From Faecalibacterium sp. An122 (GTDB lineage: Bacteria > Bacillota > Clostridia > Oscillospirales > Ruminococcaceae): a stretch of DNA of 43,412 nt. Positions 8,068 to 17,195 of this stretch are shown piece by piece. The notes below the pieces were generated by a model that searched no databases, had not been told where the DNA came from, and worked only from the letters and a program-made list of their open reading frames with translations. Each line of letters opens with the position of its first letter. Within the stretch, counting starts at the first letter, position 1. The stretch is taken from positions 1 through 43,412 of the forward strand of contig NZ_NFLL01000024.1 in NCBI RefSeq assembly GCF_002160895.1, in the 5' to 3' direction. The translations under genes and the position numbers were made by a program.

Positions 8068-9171
8068 ATGAAAAAGATTTCTCGCCGTTGTTTCATCCAG
8101 GCTGCTGCTCTTGCGGCCGCAACTTCCGCGCTGACAGCCTGCGGCGCGTCCTCTTCCAGCGCGCAGGCTGCTGTTTCCAGCACAAGCGATATGCCCTCCA
8201 ATAAAGGAACCGGTGTGACGCTGAATATCTATACCAATTCGGAGACGGATGGCCGAGACGCATGGCTGATTGAACGTGCGGCACAGGATGGCTTCAGCGT
8301 ACAGGTTGTGGGCGCGGGTGCTGCTGACACGCAGAACCGTCTGCTGGCAGAAAAGAGCGCTCCGATTGCGGATGTTGTGTTCGGTCTTAATGCAATTATC
8401 TGGGAGTCACTGAAAGCGGAAGATATTCTTCTGCCCTACGTTCCGGAGTGGGCCGATGAAATTCCTGCGGGATTGAACGATCCTGATGGCTACTATCACG
8501 CAATTGTCAAACAGGCGATTCTGCTGGTGTACGATTTGAACCAGATGTCGCCTGAAGAAGCTCCGAAAGATTGGCCGGATCTGTGGACCAAGCCCGAATT
8601 CGACCAGAAGTACGAGTACCTGACCGGCCTAGGCGGCGGCACCGTGCGCAACGTGCTCGCAGGCATTCTGGTCCGCTACGCAGACCCCAATGGAGACCTG
8701 GGGATTTCTCAGGAGGGCTGGGATGCCATTGCAGAATACTACAAACATGGTGTTCCCAATGAGAGCGGCGTAGATCTGTATGGGCAGATCGTCAGCGACA
8801 CCAGCACGGTAGTCTGCGGTCAGATGTGGTCTTCTGGTATTGAGACCCGCGACGAGCAGTACGGGACAAAGACTGGTTATGCGGTTCCGGATGTTGGTGT
8901 GCCTTATGCGGTTGAAGGCGTTGCAATCGTCAACGGTACCAAGAACGTAGACGAGGCGAAGCGTTTCGTCAACTGGTTTGGCAGCGCCCAGATCCAGGGC
9001 GAGTGGGCGAAGGCTTTTTCGACGTTACCCGCAAATACCAATGCGGTGAGCATGGCCAATGAGTTCAACCAGGAGATTTCCAAATTGCCTGCACAGCAGA
9101 TTGACTGGGCACTGGTGGCTAAGAATATCGACGCATGGTGTGAGAAGATCATGCTGGAGTATATGCCGTAA
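8068..9171 (+). CDS. ABC transporter substrate-binding lipoprotein (AfuA/FbpA-like)
   Basis: Start ATG 8068 has AAAAAGGAG 8 nt upstream. The N-terminus MKKISRRCFIQAAALAAA has a twin-arginine-like motif (SRRCF) and a lipobox LTAC with the lipidated cysteine at residue 25, then a serine/alanine linker. The body (LNIYTNSETDGRDAWLIERA; QNRLLAEKSAPIADVVFG) is a solute-binding protein of the class that includes the ferric-iron protein FbpA and the hexose-phosphate protein AfuA. Ligand is not readable from the sequence. The phosphodiesterase gene in the same operon favours an organophosphate such as a glycerophosphodiester; this is inference. 367 aa is normal for the family. Confidence 0.88.
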   Translation: MKKISRRCFIQAAALAAATSALTACGASSSSAQAAVSSTSDMPSNKGTGVTLNIYTNSETDGRDAWLIERAAQDGFSVQVVGAGAADTQNRLLAEKSAPIADVVFGLNAIIWESLKAEDILLPYVPEWADEIPAGLNDPDGYYHAIVKQAILLVYDLNQMSPEEAPKDWPDLWTKPEFDQKYEYLTGLGGGTVRNVLAGILVRYADPNGDLGISQEGWDAIAEYYKHGVPNESGVDLYGQIVSDTSTVVCGQMWSSGIETRDEQYGTKTGYAVPDVGVPYAVEGVAIVNGTKNVDEAKRFVNWFGSAQIQGEWAKAFSTLPANTNAVSMANEFNQEISKLPAQQIDWALVAKNIDAWCEKIMLEYMP

Positions 9172-9214
9172 TTCTCCTGACAGAAAGTTCGCTTGTTCAC
9201 ACTGAATAAATTGG

Positions 9215-9257
9215 AAAGGCCGGTTTGCAAATATATTATCGCGAGCCGGCTTTTTTG
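9215..9257 (+). terminator. Intra-operon terminator/attenuator after the binding-protein gene
   Basis: Inverted repeat GCCGG/CCGGC around a long loop, followed by TTTTTT. Such partial terminators commonly keep the binding protein more abundant than the ATPase and permease. Confidence 0.65.
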
Positions 9258-9283
9258 TAACAGATCGGCTTTGAGGTGGAAGC

Positions 9284-10297
9284 ATGATTAAGCTTGAGCA
9301 TATCGAAGTGACTTTTGGCACTTTTAAGGCGTTGCAGGATATTAACATTGATATTCAGGAAGGCGAATTTTTTACCTTCCTGGGTCCCTCTGGTTGCGGC
9401 AAAACCACGACTCTGCGCACGATCACTGGATTTATTTCTCCCAGCAATGGTACAGTCAGCGTTCGCGGGAAAGATATTACCAACACTCCGATTGAAAAAC
9501 GGAATATCGGGATGGTTTTCCAGAGCTATGCGCTGTTCCCGACCATGACGGTGTATGAAAATATCGCTTTTGGCCTCCAGGTCAAAAAGATGAATAAGGA
9601 AGAAATCCGCAAAAAGGTCATCGAGATGGGCAGAAAGGTCGATCTGAGCGAGGATCAGCTGAAAAAGAAAGTCTCGGAGCTGTCCGGCGGTCAGCAGCAG
9701 CGTGTGGCTATCGCCCGCGCACTGGCGACCAACCCAGAGATCATCTGCCTGGATGAGCCGCTGTCCAATCTGGATGCTAAGCTGCGGGTTCAGCTGCGCA
9801 ACGAGCTGAAGGATTTGCAGAAACGTTTCGGCATTACCACAGTTTATGTTACCCACGACCAGGAAGAAGCGCTGACCCTTTCGGATCGGATTGCAGTTTT
9901 CAACAAAGGCGTCATCGAGCAGATTGGCCGCCCTGATGAGATTTACAGCCACTCGGCCACAGAGTTTGTCTGCAACTTCATCGGTGACATCAACCGGCTG
10001 GGCGAGGCGTTCCTGGTGGGGACCGGCGCAGATAAAGCTGGGGTTGATACCAGCAAACACTGCTATATCCGCTTGGAACGGATGCACGTCAATGAGCACA
10101 TGGCGAATGATACGCTGAAGACAGAGGCCGTTGTTGAAGACTATGAGTTCTATGGCCTATACATCAAGTACACGGTCCGGGCACTGGGGCAGACTGTCAA
10201 AGTTGTCGAAAAGAACAGCGGCAAGCCCTTGTACCAGAAGGGAGACACGGTAACGCTGAGTTACAACCCTGCTGACATTATGCAGTATGAGGGGTGA
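9284..10297 (+). CDS. ABC transporter ATP-binding protein (PotA/AfuC/FbpC type)
   Basis: Energises the importer by ATP hydrolysis at the inner face of the membrane. Walker A GPSGCGKTT (about residues 36-44), Q-loop FQSYALFP, signature LSGGQQQR (about 133-140), Walker B IICLDEPLSNLD and the switch histidine VYVTHDQEEA are all intact. A C-terminal TOBE-like extension (about 240-337) is typical of the spermidine/iron/hexose-phosphate group. It follows the attenuator and precedes the permease, which begins 6 nt after its stop. Confidence 0.93.
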   Translation: MIKLEHIEVTFGTFKALQDINIDIQEGEFFTFLGPSGCGKTTTLRTITGFISPSNGTVSVRGKDITNTPIEKRNIGMVFQSYALFPTMTVYENIAFGLQVKKMNKEEIRKKVIEMGRKVDLSEDQLKKKVSELSGGQQQRVAIARALATNPEIICLDEPLSNLDAKLRVQLRNELKDLQKRFGITTVYVTHDQEEALTLSDRIAVFNKGVIEQIGRPDEIYSHSATEFVCNFIGDINRLGEAFLVGTGADKAGVDTSKHCYIRLERMHVNEHMANDTLKTEAVVEDYEFYGLYIKYTVRALGQTVKVVEKNSGKPLYQKGDTVTLSYNPADIMQYEG

Positions 10298-10302
10298 TTC
10301 CG

Positions 10303-12021
10303 ATGAAAGAAAAGAAAATCTCTTTTACACCTGAAAAGCTTTGGAGCATTGCGGTCTTTGCCTTCTTTGCGTGGTTCATCTTTTCTTTTTTGCTGTTCCC
10401 GAATCTGAACACGATTGTGAGCGTGTTTTACCAGGACGGCCACTTTACCACAGAGGTATTTACTAAGCTGATCAACTCTGAAAAAGCCATGCGAAGCCTG
10501 CGCAACAGTCTAATTCTAGCGCCATCGCTGTCTTTAACCGTCGGCTTTGTGGGCATCAGCCTGGTGTTAATCACAGAGTATTTTGACATCAAAGGCGCAA
10601 ATATCCTGCGGCTTGGCTACATGACGACTCTGATTTACGGCGGCATTATCCTGGTGTCCGGTTACAAGTTCATCTACGGAAAAACCGGCATCCTAACCTC
10701 GCTGTTTGTCAAGATCTTTCCGAATTTCCCGATCGATTGGTTCGAGGGCTACTGGGCCGTGCTGTTTGTTATGACCTTTGCCTGTACCTCCAACCATATG
10801 ATCTTTCTGCGCAACGCCATGCGCTCAGTAGACTTTCAGACCGTCGAAGCGGCCCAGAATATGGGGGCATCTCAATTCCGTATTCTGACCCGAGTGGTAT
10901 TTCCCGTGTTGACTCCCTCCCTGATGGCGGTGACCATCCTGACCTTTATTACAGGTCTGTCGGCGACTTCTGCACCTCTGCTGGTGGGCGGCCGGGATTT
11001 CCAAACCATTACACCGATGATCCTGACCTTTGCCAACAACATAAGTTCCCGTCCTCTGGCGGCGCTGCTGGCACTGTTTCTGGGGGTGGCGACCATTCTT
11101 CTGCTGACGATCATGATCCAGATCGAAAAGCGCGGCCACTATATGTCCATCTCGAAGGTTAAAACCACCATCGTCAAACAAAAAATCCGTAATCCGGTCC
11201 TGAATGTGTTGGCGCATGTCTATGCATATTTCCTCTTCTTAATCTATGTGGTTCCTGTCAGCCTGGTTGTCCTTTTCTCCTTTACAGATTCTGCAACCAT
11301 CGCCAGCAAAAAGTTGACCCTTTCCAGCTTCACCCTTCAAAACTACATTGCCATTTTTCAGAAAGCCTCTTCCTATAAACCGTTTATGGTCAGTATTTGC
11401 TATTCGGCAATTGCCGCTTCGATTGCAGCCGTGATCGTTTTGGTTGCCTGCCGGATTCTCCAGAAGCGCAAGGACCGGCTGAGCGGAGCGATGGAATATG
11501 GCTTGCTGATTCCCTGGCTTTTGCCGACCACTCTGATGGCCCTTGGGTTGATTACCACTTACAATACGCCCCGGCCCTGGATGCTCAACAAGGTTCTTAC
11601 CGGAACATCCATCATTATGCTGATCGGGTATGTAATTATTAAGATTCCCTTTACCCTGCGTATGACCAAAGCTGCGTTCTTCTCTCTGGATGATTCGCTG
11701 GAGGATGCAGCGCGCAATATGGGGGCAAAGCCGTTCTATACCTTTATGCGGGTTCAGTTGCCGATCATTTTGCCTACTGTCCTGGCGATTTTCGCCCTGA
11801 ACTTCAACGGATTGCTGGGCGATTACGACATGTCGGTCTTTATGTACCATCCGCTGAACAAACCTCTGGGCGTTTATATTAAATCCTTAACAGACTCGGA
11901 AACAAATGCCGATAACGCAGCCCTGACCTTTGTGTATGCAGTTCTGATGATGATTATTTCGGCAATTGTGATGTACCTGGTCTATGGCCGCGGCAACAAG
12001 ATCGATAAAAGTAAGGACTAA
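10303..12021 (+). CDS. ABC transporter permease, two fused membrane domains
   Basis: ATG 10303 is preceded by GAGGGG and lies 6 nt after the ATPase stop. The protein contains two binding-protein-dependent permease domains in one chain, about residues 1-280 and 300-572, roughly 12 membrane helices in all. Each has an EAA loop that docks on the ATPase: VEAAQNMGASQFRILTRV in the first half and LEDAARNMGAKPFYTFMRV in the second. Fused permeases are usual in the FbpB/AfuB group. One ATPase dimer, this permease and the 8068 lipoprotein would make a complete importer. Confidence 0.92.
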   Translation: MKEKKISFTPEKLWSIAVFAFFAWFIFSFLLFPNLNTIVSVFYQDGHFTTEVFTKLINSEKAMRSLRNSLILAPSLSLTVGFVGISLVLITEYFDIKGANILRLGYMTTLIYGGIILVSGYKFIYGKTGILTSLFVKIFPNFPIDWFEGYWAVLFVMTFACTSNHMIFLRNAMRSVDFQTVEAAQNMGASQFRILTRVVFPVLTPSLMAVTILTFITGLSATSAPLLVGGRDFQTITPMILTFANNISSRPLAALLALFLGVATILLLTIMIQIEKRGHYMSISKVKTTIVKQKIRNPVLNVLAHVYAYFLFLIYVVPVSLVVLFSFTDSATIASKKLTLSSFTLQNYIAIFQKASSYKPFMVSICYSAIAASIAAVIVLVACRILQKRKDRLSGAMEYGLLIPWLLPTTLMALGLITTYNTPRPWMLNKVLTGTSIIMLIGYVIIKIPFTLRMTKAAFFSLDDSLEDAARNMGAKPFYTFMRVQLPIILPTVLAIFALNFNGLLGDYDMSVFMYHPLNKPLGVYIKSLTDSETNADNAALTFVYAVLMMIISAIVMYLVYGRGNKIDKSKD

Positions 12022-12056
12022 GCTTACGGGAAAATCAATTTAAATGAGGTTTTGAT

Positions 12057-12917
12057 ATGATTGGTAAAAAAGAATATGCCCAGACGAACGAACTTTTGAA
12101 TGCACGTCTGGAAGAGAAGAAAGTTCTGATTGCAGTACATCGCGGGGCCTGGGGCGGGAATGTGATTGAAAACACCATTCCTTCTTTTGAACTGGCATTG
12201 GGGATGGGGGCAGATATGTTTGAATGCGATCTTTCCAAATCCGCAGATGGAGAATTGTTCTGTTTCCATGATGGGTACGAGCAACGTCTGCTGAACCAGA
12301 AAGAGAACATCAAGACAATGTCTTCGGAGCAGATCGACTCCCTGGTGTTCCAGAACAGCATCGGAGACGCAAGCGGCAAACATGTGGAACGGTTTGAAGA
12401 AGTCCTGGCCCATTTCACCCAGGGCGAACTGTTTAACGTGGACCGTGCGTGGCCTATTTTGGCGGAAACCGACGAAGCAATGCGAAAGTATCCCCATGTG
12501 CTCAAACAGGCAATCATTAAAACACCGGTCAAAGAGGAGTATCTCTCCTTTTTCCAGAACTGCCCGGTTAAGTACATGTATATGCCCATTGTTTACAATA
12601 TGGATGAGTTGCGCAAGGTGCTGAGCTACGACCAGATCAACGTGGTTGGTGTAGAGGCAATTGCCGGCTCAGCTGATTCCGAAATGTTTGAAGAGGAAAA
12701 TCTGAAGTGGATTCGGGAACAGGGGCTTTATGTCTGGGTTAACAGCATCACCCTGAGTGACCATCATGTCCTGAGCGGAACCTTTGACGATGACAAGGCT
12801 CTGCGGGAAGGCGGCGATGCCGCGTGGGGCGTGCTGATGGAGCGGGGATACAACGTGATCCAGACCGACTGGCCTTCGCAGCTTGCAAATTACCGGAATC
12901 GCAAACTGGGCGTGTAA
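12057..12917 (+). CDS. Glycerophosphodiester phosphodiesterase family protein
   Basis: Family reaction: hydrolysis of glycerophosphodiesters to glycerol 3-phosphate and an alcohol. The motifs are HRG (residues 28-30), IENTIPSFELAL, the metal-binding ECD and the catalytic HD in FCFHDG; later, YVWVNS and VIQTDWP match the barrel end. It has no signal peptide, so it acts in the cytoplasm, presumably on the substrate brought in by the importer. It is the last gene before a strong terminator. Some family members have other phosphodiester substrates, so the exact substrate is open. Confidence 0.82.
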   Translation: MIGKKEYAQTNELLNARLEEKKVLIAVHRGAWGGNVIENTIPSFELALGMGADMFECDLSKSADGELFCFHDGYEQRLLNQKENIKTMSSEQIDSLVFQNSIGDASGKHVERFEEVLAHFTQGELFNVDRAWPILAETDEAMRKYPHVLKQAIIKTPVKEEYLSFFQNCPVKYMYMPIVYNMDELRKVLSYDQINVVGVEAIAGSADSEMFEEENLKWIREQGLYVWVNSITLSDHHVLSGTFDDDKALREGGDAAWGVLMERGYNVIQTDWPSQLANYRNRKLGV

Positions 12918-12926
12918 CCATAGACG

Positions 12927-12956
12927 GCAGAGACCGCGCTGGTCTCTGCTTTTTTC
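12927..12956 (+). terminator. Terminator of the importer operon
   Basis: Perfect stem GCAGAGACC/GGTCTCTGC with a 5-nt loop and TTTTTT. Confidence 0.9.
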
Positions 12957-12972
12957 ATAAAGGAACGAAACG

Positions 12973-14094
12973 ATGAAATATAATATTTGCTTTAGGATTA
13001 GAGTTTTGAGCCTGGCGCTCTCAACTGCCATCTTGATGTCGGCATGTTCCGGATATTTTCCGGTAGATCCATCAAATGAGACGCTGACCGCATCCATTGC
13101 CTTAACAGAAGAACAACCGATGCCTATTCCCAAAGAGCAGGGAAGAGGAGAACCTATCGAGCAGCTTGTCCCGATGTATGCAGAGGAATATATGAGCGAT
13201 ACGCGGCTAAAAGATATGGTCGTTGCATTTCGCCGGTGGGAATGGAACAAGGTTTATTCGGGATTGGACCAAATCGTGGAGGAAGATCCAGATTATCTCG
13301 ACGCTTACCGATTGCAGGCAGAAGTTTATCTTATTAACCAGGATTATCGCGCTGCTTTGTCACAGCTTGACCGTATTCTGGAAAGGGAGCCGATGGATGT
13401 TCATGCGCTGGGCGTGACAACCATTATCATGCATATTATGAACGACGAGCAGGGCGAAAGCGAACGCCTCAATGCTTTAAAACAAGTACAACCGGAGGCC
13501 GCAGCTGCCGTAAGCCAAATGCTCGCTCAGGCAGATCAACTTATCCATGCAGATTATAGCGGACAGTCCCAAACGGATGTGATTCCGGATGCCATTGCGA
13601 TTTATGGTCAAACACCCAAAAGCAACGGAACCCCTTCTGCCGGTATGCTCAGCAGATTGGAGCGCGGTCTCGAGATGGCTAAAAAGTTCCCAGACGCCAA
13701 GATTATTTTAAGCGGTGGCGATGTTCGCACAGAATATACAGAAGCGTCCGTTATGAAACAGTGGCTTTTGGACCAAGGCGTTTCAGAAGATCGTCTGATC
13801 CTTGATGAAAAAGCGCGGGATACCTACGGGAATGCCATTGGAACACTGGGTATTCTTGAGGATATGGATGCTCACAGTGTCATAATCGTGGGGACTCTTT
13901 TGCATTTGCCTCGCGCAGTAACAACAACTGTAATTTATGCCCAGCATATTGGATATGACCTTGCCATTGATTCGGCAGGCGGCGGAGAAACCGCTGTTTT
14001 GGACGACGGCGAAGTTGCATATGCATACGTCAATGCTGCGCGGGCTGCGGGCCTGTTTACGAAAAGTGATTATTCTACGTTTGATCCTGCCTGA
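12973..14094 (+). CDS. Lipoprotein with tetratricopeptide-like and YdcF/DUF218 domains
   Basis: N-terminal signal with lipobox (ILMSAC, cysteine near residue 25), so probably membrane-anchored outside the cell. Residues about 75-195 look like tetratricopeptide-type helical repeats (WEWNKVYSGLDQIVEEDPDYLDAYRLQAEVYLI is typical). The C-terminal part (about 205-350) is a YdcF/SanA/ElyC-like domain: IAIYGQTPKSNG, KIILSGGDVRTEYTEA, the DTYGNA motif and IIVGTLLHLPRA. Enzymatic function of this domain family is not settled; envelope roles are known for SanA and ElyC. It opens a block with an antiporter, an MgtC-like protein and a HAD phosphatase. Confidence 0.75.
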   Translation: MKYNICFRIRVLSLALSTAILMSACSGYFPVDPSNETLTASIALTEEQPMPIPKEQGRGEPIEQLVPMYAEEYMSDTRLKDMVVAFRRWEWNKVYSGLDQIVEEDPDYLDAYRLQAEVYLINQDYRAALSQLDRILEREPMDVHALGVTTIIMHIMNDEQGESERLNALKQVQPEAAAAVSQMLAQADQLIHADYSGQSQTDVIPDAIAIYGQTPKSNGTPSAGMLSRLERGLEMAKKFPDAKIILSGGDVRTEYTEASVMKQWLLDQGVSEDRLILDEKARDTYGNAIGTLGILEDMDAHSVIIVGTLLHLPRAVTTTVIYAQHIGYDLAIDSAGGGETAVLDDGEVAYAYVNAARAAGLFTKSDYSTFDPA

Positions 14095-14138
14095 GAGAGG
14101 ATAAACATTGTCAATAGTTCAAGGAAAGGAGATGGATC

Positions 14139-15605
14139 TTGTTGTCAACGCCCATTTACGATGTGCTGCATATTACTTCGAATGTATCTGTGATCGTGGT
14201 TTCGATTGCGCTAATGCTGATTTCGGGCTTTATCATGACACGGGTCACCAAACGTCTGCGTCTGCCGAATGTCACGGCATATATTGTTGCGGGAATCCTG
14301 CTGGGACCGTACTGCTTCAACCTGATTCCTGCCGGGATCGTGGATGGAATGAGCTTTATTGCCGATATCGCCCTAGCTTTCATCGCATTCAGCACCGGCG
14401 AATTTTTCAAGTTTTCGACGCTGAAAAAGAGTGGTACAAAGGTTTTGGTCATTACCATTATGGAGGCCTGCCTGGCTTCGGCGCTGGTATTTGTTGTGGT
14501 CTATTTTGGCTTGGGCTTGGAGCTGAATTTCTCCATCGTCCTGGCGGCGCTGGCTTCGGCGACGGCCCCGGCCTCAACGGTAATGACCATCCGGCAAACC
14601 CATGCCAAAGGCGACTTTGTGGAAACCCTTTTACAGGTGGTTGCACTGGATGACGTTGTAGGCCTGTTGGCGTATAGCATCGCCATCTCGGTGGCGCTTG
14701 CATCCATGACCGGTAATTTTCAGGCCGGAAATATTATCCAGCCCATTGTTCTGAATGTCCTGGTGTTTGCGCTGGGTGGTCTGTTCGGATTCTTCCTGAA
14801 ACTGCTGCTGCACAAGCGCTCTACGGACAATCGACTGATTGTGTCGGTGGCGCTGCTGTTCGCGTTCTGCGGCATTTGTGCTGTCTTTGATGTGTCTCCG
14901 CTGCTGGGGTGCATGTCGATGAGCATGGTTTATATCAACTTGACGGATGACGAGCGTTTGTTTAAGCAGCTGAACTATTTCAATCCGCCGATTCTTCTGT
15001 TGTTCTTTGTTCGGTCGGGAGTCAATTTTGACCTTGGAGCCTTGGTGAATACATCGGAGAGTATCGGCTCGGTCTCGCTGCTGCAAATCGGCGTAGTGTA
15101 TTTCCTGGTGCGAATCCTGGGCAAGTATTTAGGAGCTTTTTTTGGCTGCGCAATGACTGGAAAAGATCATCTGGTCCGCAATTATCTGGGTCTGGCGCTC
15201 ATCCCCCAGGCAGGTGTCGCGATTGGTCTGGCAGCCATGGGCGCGCGTACTCTGGGCGGAGAGACAGGAGATATCCTGGAAACAGTTATCTTGGCTTCCA
15301 GCGTTCTGTATGAGTTGATTGGACCGGCCTGTGCAAAATTGTCCTTGTATCTGTCCAAGTCCTATTCCAATAAGCTGGAAGATCTTGTCCCTGAAGTGGA
15401 ACAGGCGGAAAATACCGGCGAACCCAAAACAGAAGTGGAACTTCTGATCGAACGAATCCAAGCTATCCAAAAAGAGCTTCCCAAGCACGATGACCCTTTC
15501 TATGAGGATGAAAAAGCCTTTTCAGAAGCGGCAGAAGAACACTACGCCATGATGGCTTTTCCTACGACAAAGATTGGCAGAAGAAGAGGGAGGGTGCAGT
15601 TATGA
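14139..15605 (+). CDS. Cation/proton antiporter (CPA2-type Na+(K+)/H+ exchanger)
   Basis: TTG 14139 is placed by AAAGGAG 7 nt upstream. About 12 hydrophobic helices span residues 15-400 (ITRV..RLRLPNVTAYIVAGILLGPY is the typical second helix region). VVALDDVVGLLAY carries the paired acidic residues of the ion-binding site in this superfamily, and PAST just upstream fits the helix-break region. A charged cytoplasmic tail of about 80 residues follows without a recognisable TrkA-N domain. The stop overlaps the MgtC-like gene by 4 nt. Confidence 0.87.
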   Translation: MLSTPIYDVLHITSNVSVIVVSIALMLISGFIMTRVTKRLRLPNVTAYIVAGILLGPYCFNLIPAGIVDGMSFIADIALAFIAFSTGEFFKFSTLKKSGTKVLVITIMEACLASALVFVVVYFGLGLELNFSIVLAALASATAPASTVMTIRQTHAKGDFVETLLQVVALDDVVGLLAYSIAISVALASMTGNFQAGNIIQPIVLNVLVFALGGLFGFFLKLLLHKRSTDNRLIVSVALLFAFCGICAVFDVSPLLGCMSMSMVYINLTDDERLFKQLNYFNPPILLLFFVRSGVNFDLGALVNTSESIGSVSLLQIGVVYFLVRILGKYLGAFFGCAMTGKDHLVRNYLGLALIPQAGVAIGLAAMGARTLGGETGDILETVILASSVLYELIGPACAKLSLYLSKSYSNKLEDLVPEVEQAENTGEPKTEVELLIERIQAIQKELPKHDDPFYEDEKAFSEAAEEHYAMMAFPTTKIGRRRGRVQL

Positions 15606-16342
15606 AACAACTTTCATTGTTTGCACTGTCTGATCCGATTGCGAAATTGTTGGGCAGCTGGTCGGTGGAGCTTACGACATATTCTATCCTGCTGCGGCTG
15701 GTTATGGTGATTTTGTTGACGTCCATCATCGGCTTTGAACGCTCCAGCAAACGGCATTCCGCTGGTTTGAGAACATTTGTTCTGATTTCCTTTACATCGT
15801 CGGTTGCGATGATTCTGGATCTATATCTAATGCAGGAATATCGGATTGGTTTTCCACTGTTGTCCAGTGCGACGATTGTGGCAACGGCAATGATTTCTGG
15901 AAATTCTATCATTTTCAGCTCCCGGAGTCAGATCAAGGGATTGACCACTTCGGCAGCGCTTTGGTTCTGTTCTTTCCTGGGATTTGTGGTGGGGGCGGGA
16001 CAGTATACCCTGACCCTAATTGTTTATCTGCTATTCCTCTGTATCCTGACCTGGTTCCCAGCTATGGAGGTTTATTTGAATAACCGGTCCAATCACTTTG
16101 AAATTCACCTGGAACTGAAAAACAGCAATTATCTGAGGGATTTTGTGACGGTGAGCCGTCAGCTGGGTCTGCGCATTGATGATATCGAAGCCAACCAGGC
16201 CTATGTGGGTTCCGGGTTGAGTGTTTTTACCATCACATTTACTATTTTCAGTGCAGAACTCAAAAAATATAAGACTCATCGCGAAATTATCGAGGCACTC
16301 AGCTCGCTGGATTATATCTATCACATCGAAGAGCTGCGCTGA
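15602..16342 (+). CDS. MgtC/SapB family membrane protein
   Basis: Starts inside the antiporter stop (ATGA overlap), so the two are probably translated together. Residues about 25-150 hold four to five membrane helices with the MgtC signature (LLTSIIGFERSSKRHSAGLRT; TSAALWFCSFLGFVVGAG). A soluble C-terminal domain (about 160-246) resembles an ACT-like fold as in MgtC. The family modulates magnesium stress and F1Fo-ATPase in some pathogens; here the pairing with an antiporter suggests ion or membrane-potential homeostasis, which is inference. The expected acidic residue in some helices is replaced, for example SSATIVATAMISGNSI. Confidence 0.78.
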   Translation: MKQLSLFALSDPIAKLLGSWSVELTTYSILLRLVMVILLTSIIGFERSSKRHSAGLRTFVLISFTSSVAMILDLYLMQEYRIGFPLLSSATIVATAMISGNSIIFSSRSQIKGLTTSAALWFCSFLGFVVGAGQYTLTLIVYLLFLCILTWFPAMEVYLNNRSNHFEIHLELKNSNYLRDFVTVSRQLGLRIDDIEANQAYVGSGLSVFTITFTIFSAELKKYKTHREIIEALSSLDYIYHIEELR

Positions 16343-16369
16343 ACATTGCAGGAAGAGGAGCTGTCGTCT

Positions 16370-16978
16370 ATGATTAAGAATATTGTGTTCGATATGGGAA
16401 ATGTGCTGATTCGTTTTGACCCAGAACTTTTTATGAGTCGATATTCGCTGTCTGAGGAGGAAAAGATCCTTTTACGCCGTGCTGTGTTTCACTCTGCAGA
16501 ATGGGTTATGCTGGACCGGGGGGTGTTGGACGAATCGACTGTCGAAAAAAATATTCTGCCGCGGCTTCCGATTCCTTTGCGGAAAATTGCCTGTGAGTTG
16601 ATTGAACAGTGGAATGAGCCATTGATTCCGATCAAAGGGATGATTGAGCTTCTCACTAGCCTGAAACAGCAGGGATACCGACTGTATTTACTCTCCAACG
16701 CAGCTGCACGCCAACATGACTATTGGTCAAAAGCAGCGGTCAGTATCTTGATGGATGGGACTATGATTTCGGCGGATGTTAAGCTATTGAAACCAGATCC
16801 GCGGATTTACCAGATCTTTCTGCGAAAGTTTAATCTTAGTCCGGAAGAGTGCGTTTTTGTTGATGATACACCGGTAAATGTAGAGGGCGCACTCTATGAA
16901 AATATGGCGGGAATCGTATTCCATGGGGATGTGGATGCTTTGAAAAAAGATCTTAGAGCGCTTGGTGTAGATATTTGA
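16370..16978 (+). CDS. HAD-superfamily phosphatase (YihX-like)
   Basis: ATG 16370 has GGAAGAGGAG upstream. Motif I is FDMGNVLIRFD; the nucleophile aspartate (residue 8) is present but the second acidic residue is replaced by G-N, as in the YihX group. Motif II is LYLLSNAA, motif III is the lysine in LLKPDPRIY, and motif IV is CVFVDDTPVNV. Such enzymes dephosphorylate sugar phosphates or flavin mononucleotide. Small helical cap after motif I. 202 aa is the normal length. It lies 27 nt after the MgtC-like gene and is likely co-transcribed with it. Confidence 0.88.
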   Translation: MIKNIVFDMGNVLIRFDPELFMSRYSLSEEEKILLRRAVFHSAEWVMLDRGVLDESTVEKNILPRLPIPLRKIACELIEQWNEPLIPIKGMIELLTSLKQQGYRLYLLSNAAARQHDYWSKAAVSILMDGTMISADVKLLKPDPRIYQIFLRKFNLSPEECVFVDDTPVNVEGALYENMAGIVFHGDVDALKKDLRALGVDI

Positions 16979-17003
16979 ATTGTTTGTATTTGGAGAATCA
17001 CAT

Positions 17004-17195
17004 ATGTTAATTTTATTTGGAGTTCTTCTCGTGCTTTTTTCCACATTAAGTGGCCTACTGGGAATTAGGCTTTTGCAAAAATCAACTAAAAACAAACAGA
17101 CGGCTCTGGGGGCATTTACAGATCGAAGAAATGGGATTAGTTGTATTTTGCTTTCATTCTTGTTTCTTTTGATTGATATTTGTATCAACCTTTAA
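17004..17195 (+). CDS. Small membrane protein (63 aa), unknown
   Basis: ATG 17004 has TTGGAGA 7 nt upstream. Two hydrophobic helices (LILFGVLLVLFSTLSGLLGI and GISCILLSFLFLLIDICI) flank a short basic loop (QKSTKNKQTALGAFTDRRN). It follows the HAD gene by 25 nt. Not recognised. Confidence 0.55.
   Translation: MLILFGVLLVLFSTLSGLLGIRLLQKSTKNKQTALGAFTDRRNGISCILLSFLFLLIDICINL

Noticed and set aside
9236..10099. Long open frame on the minus strand opposite the ABC ATPase gene
   Set aside because: The plus-strand frame has every ABC ATPase motif. The minus-strand product resembles no known family and is a shadow.
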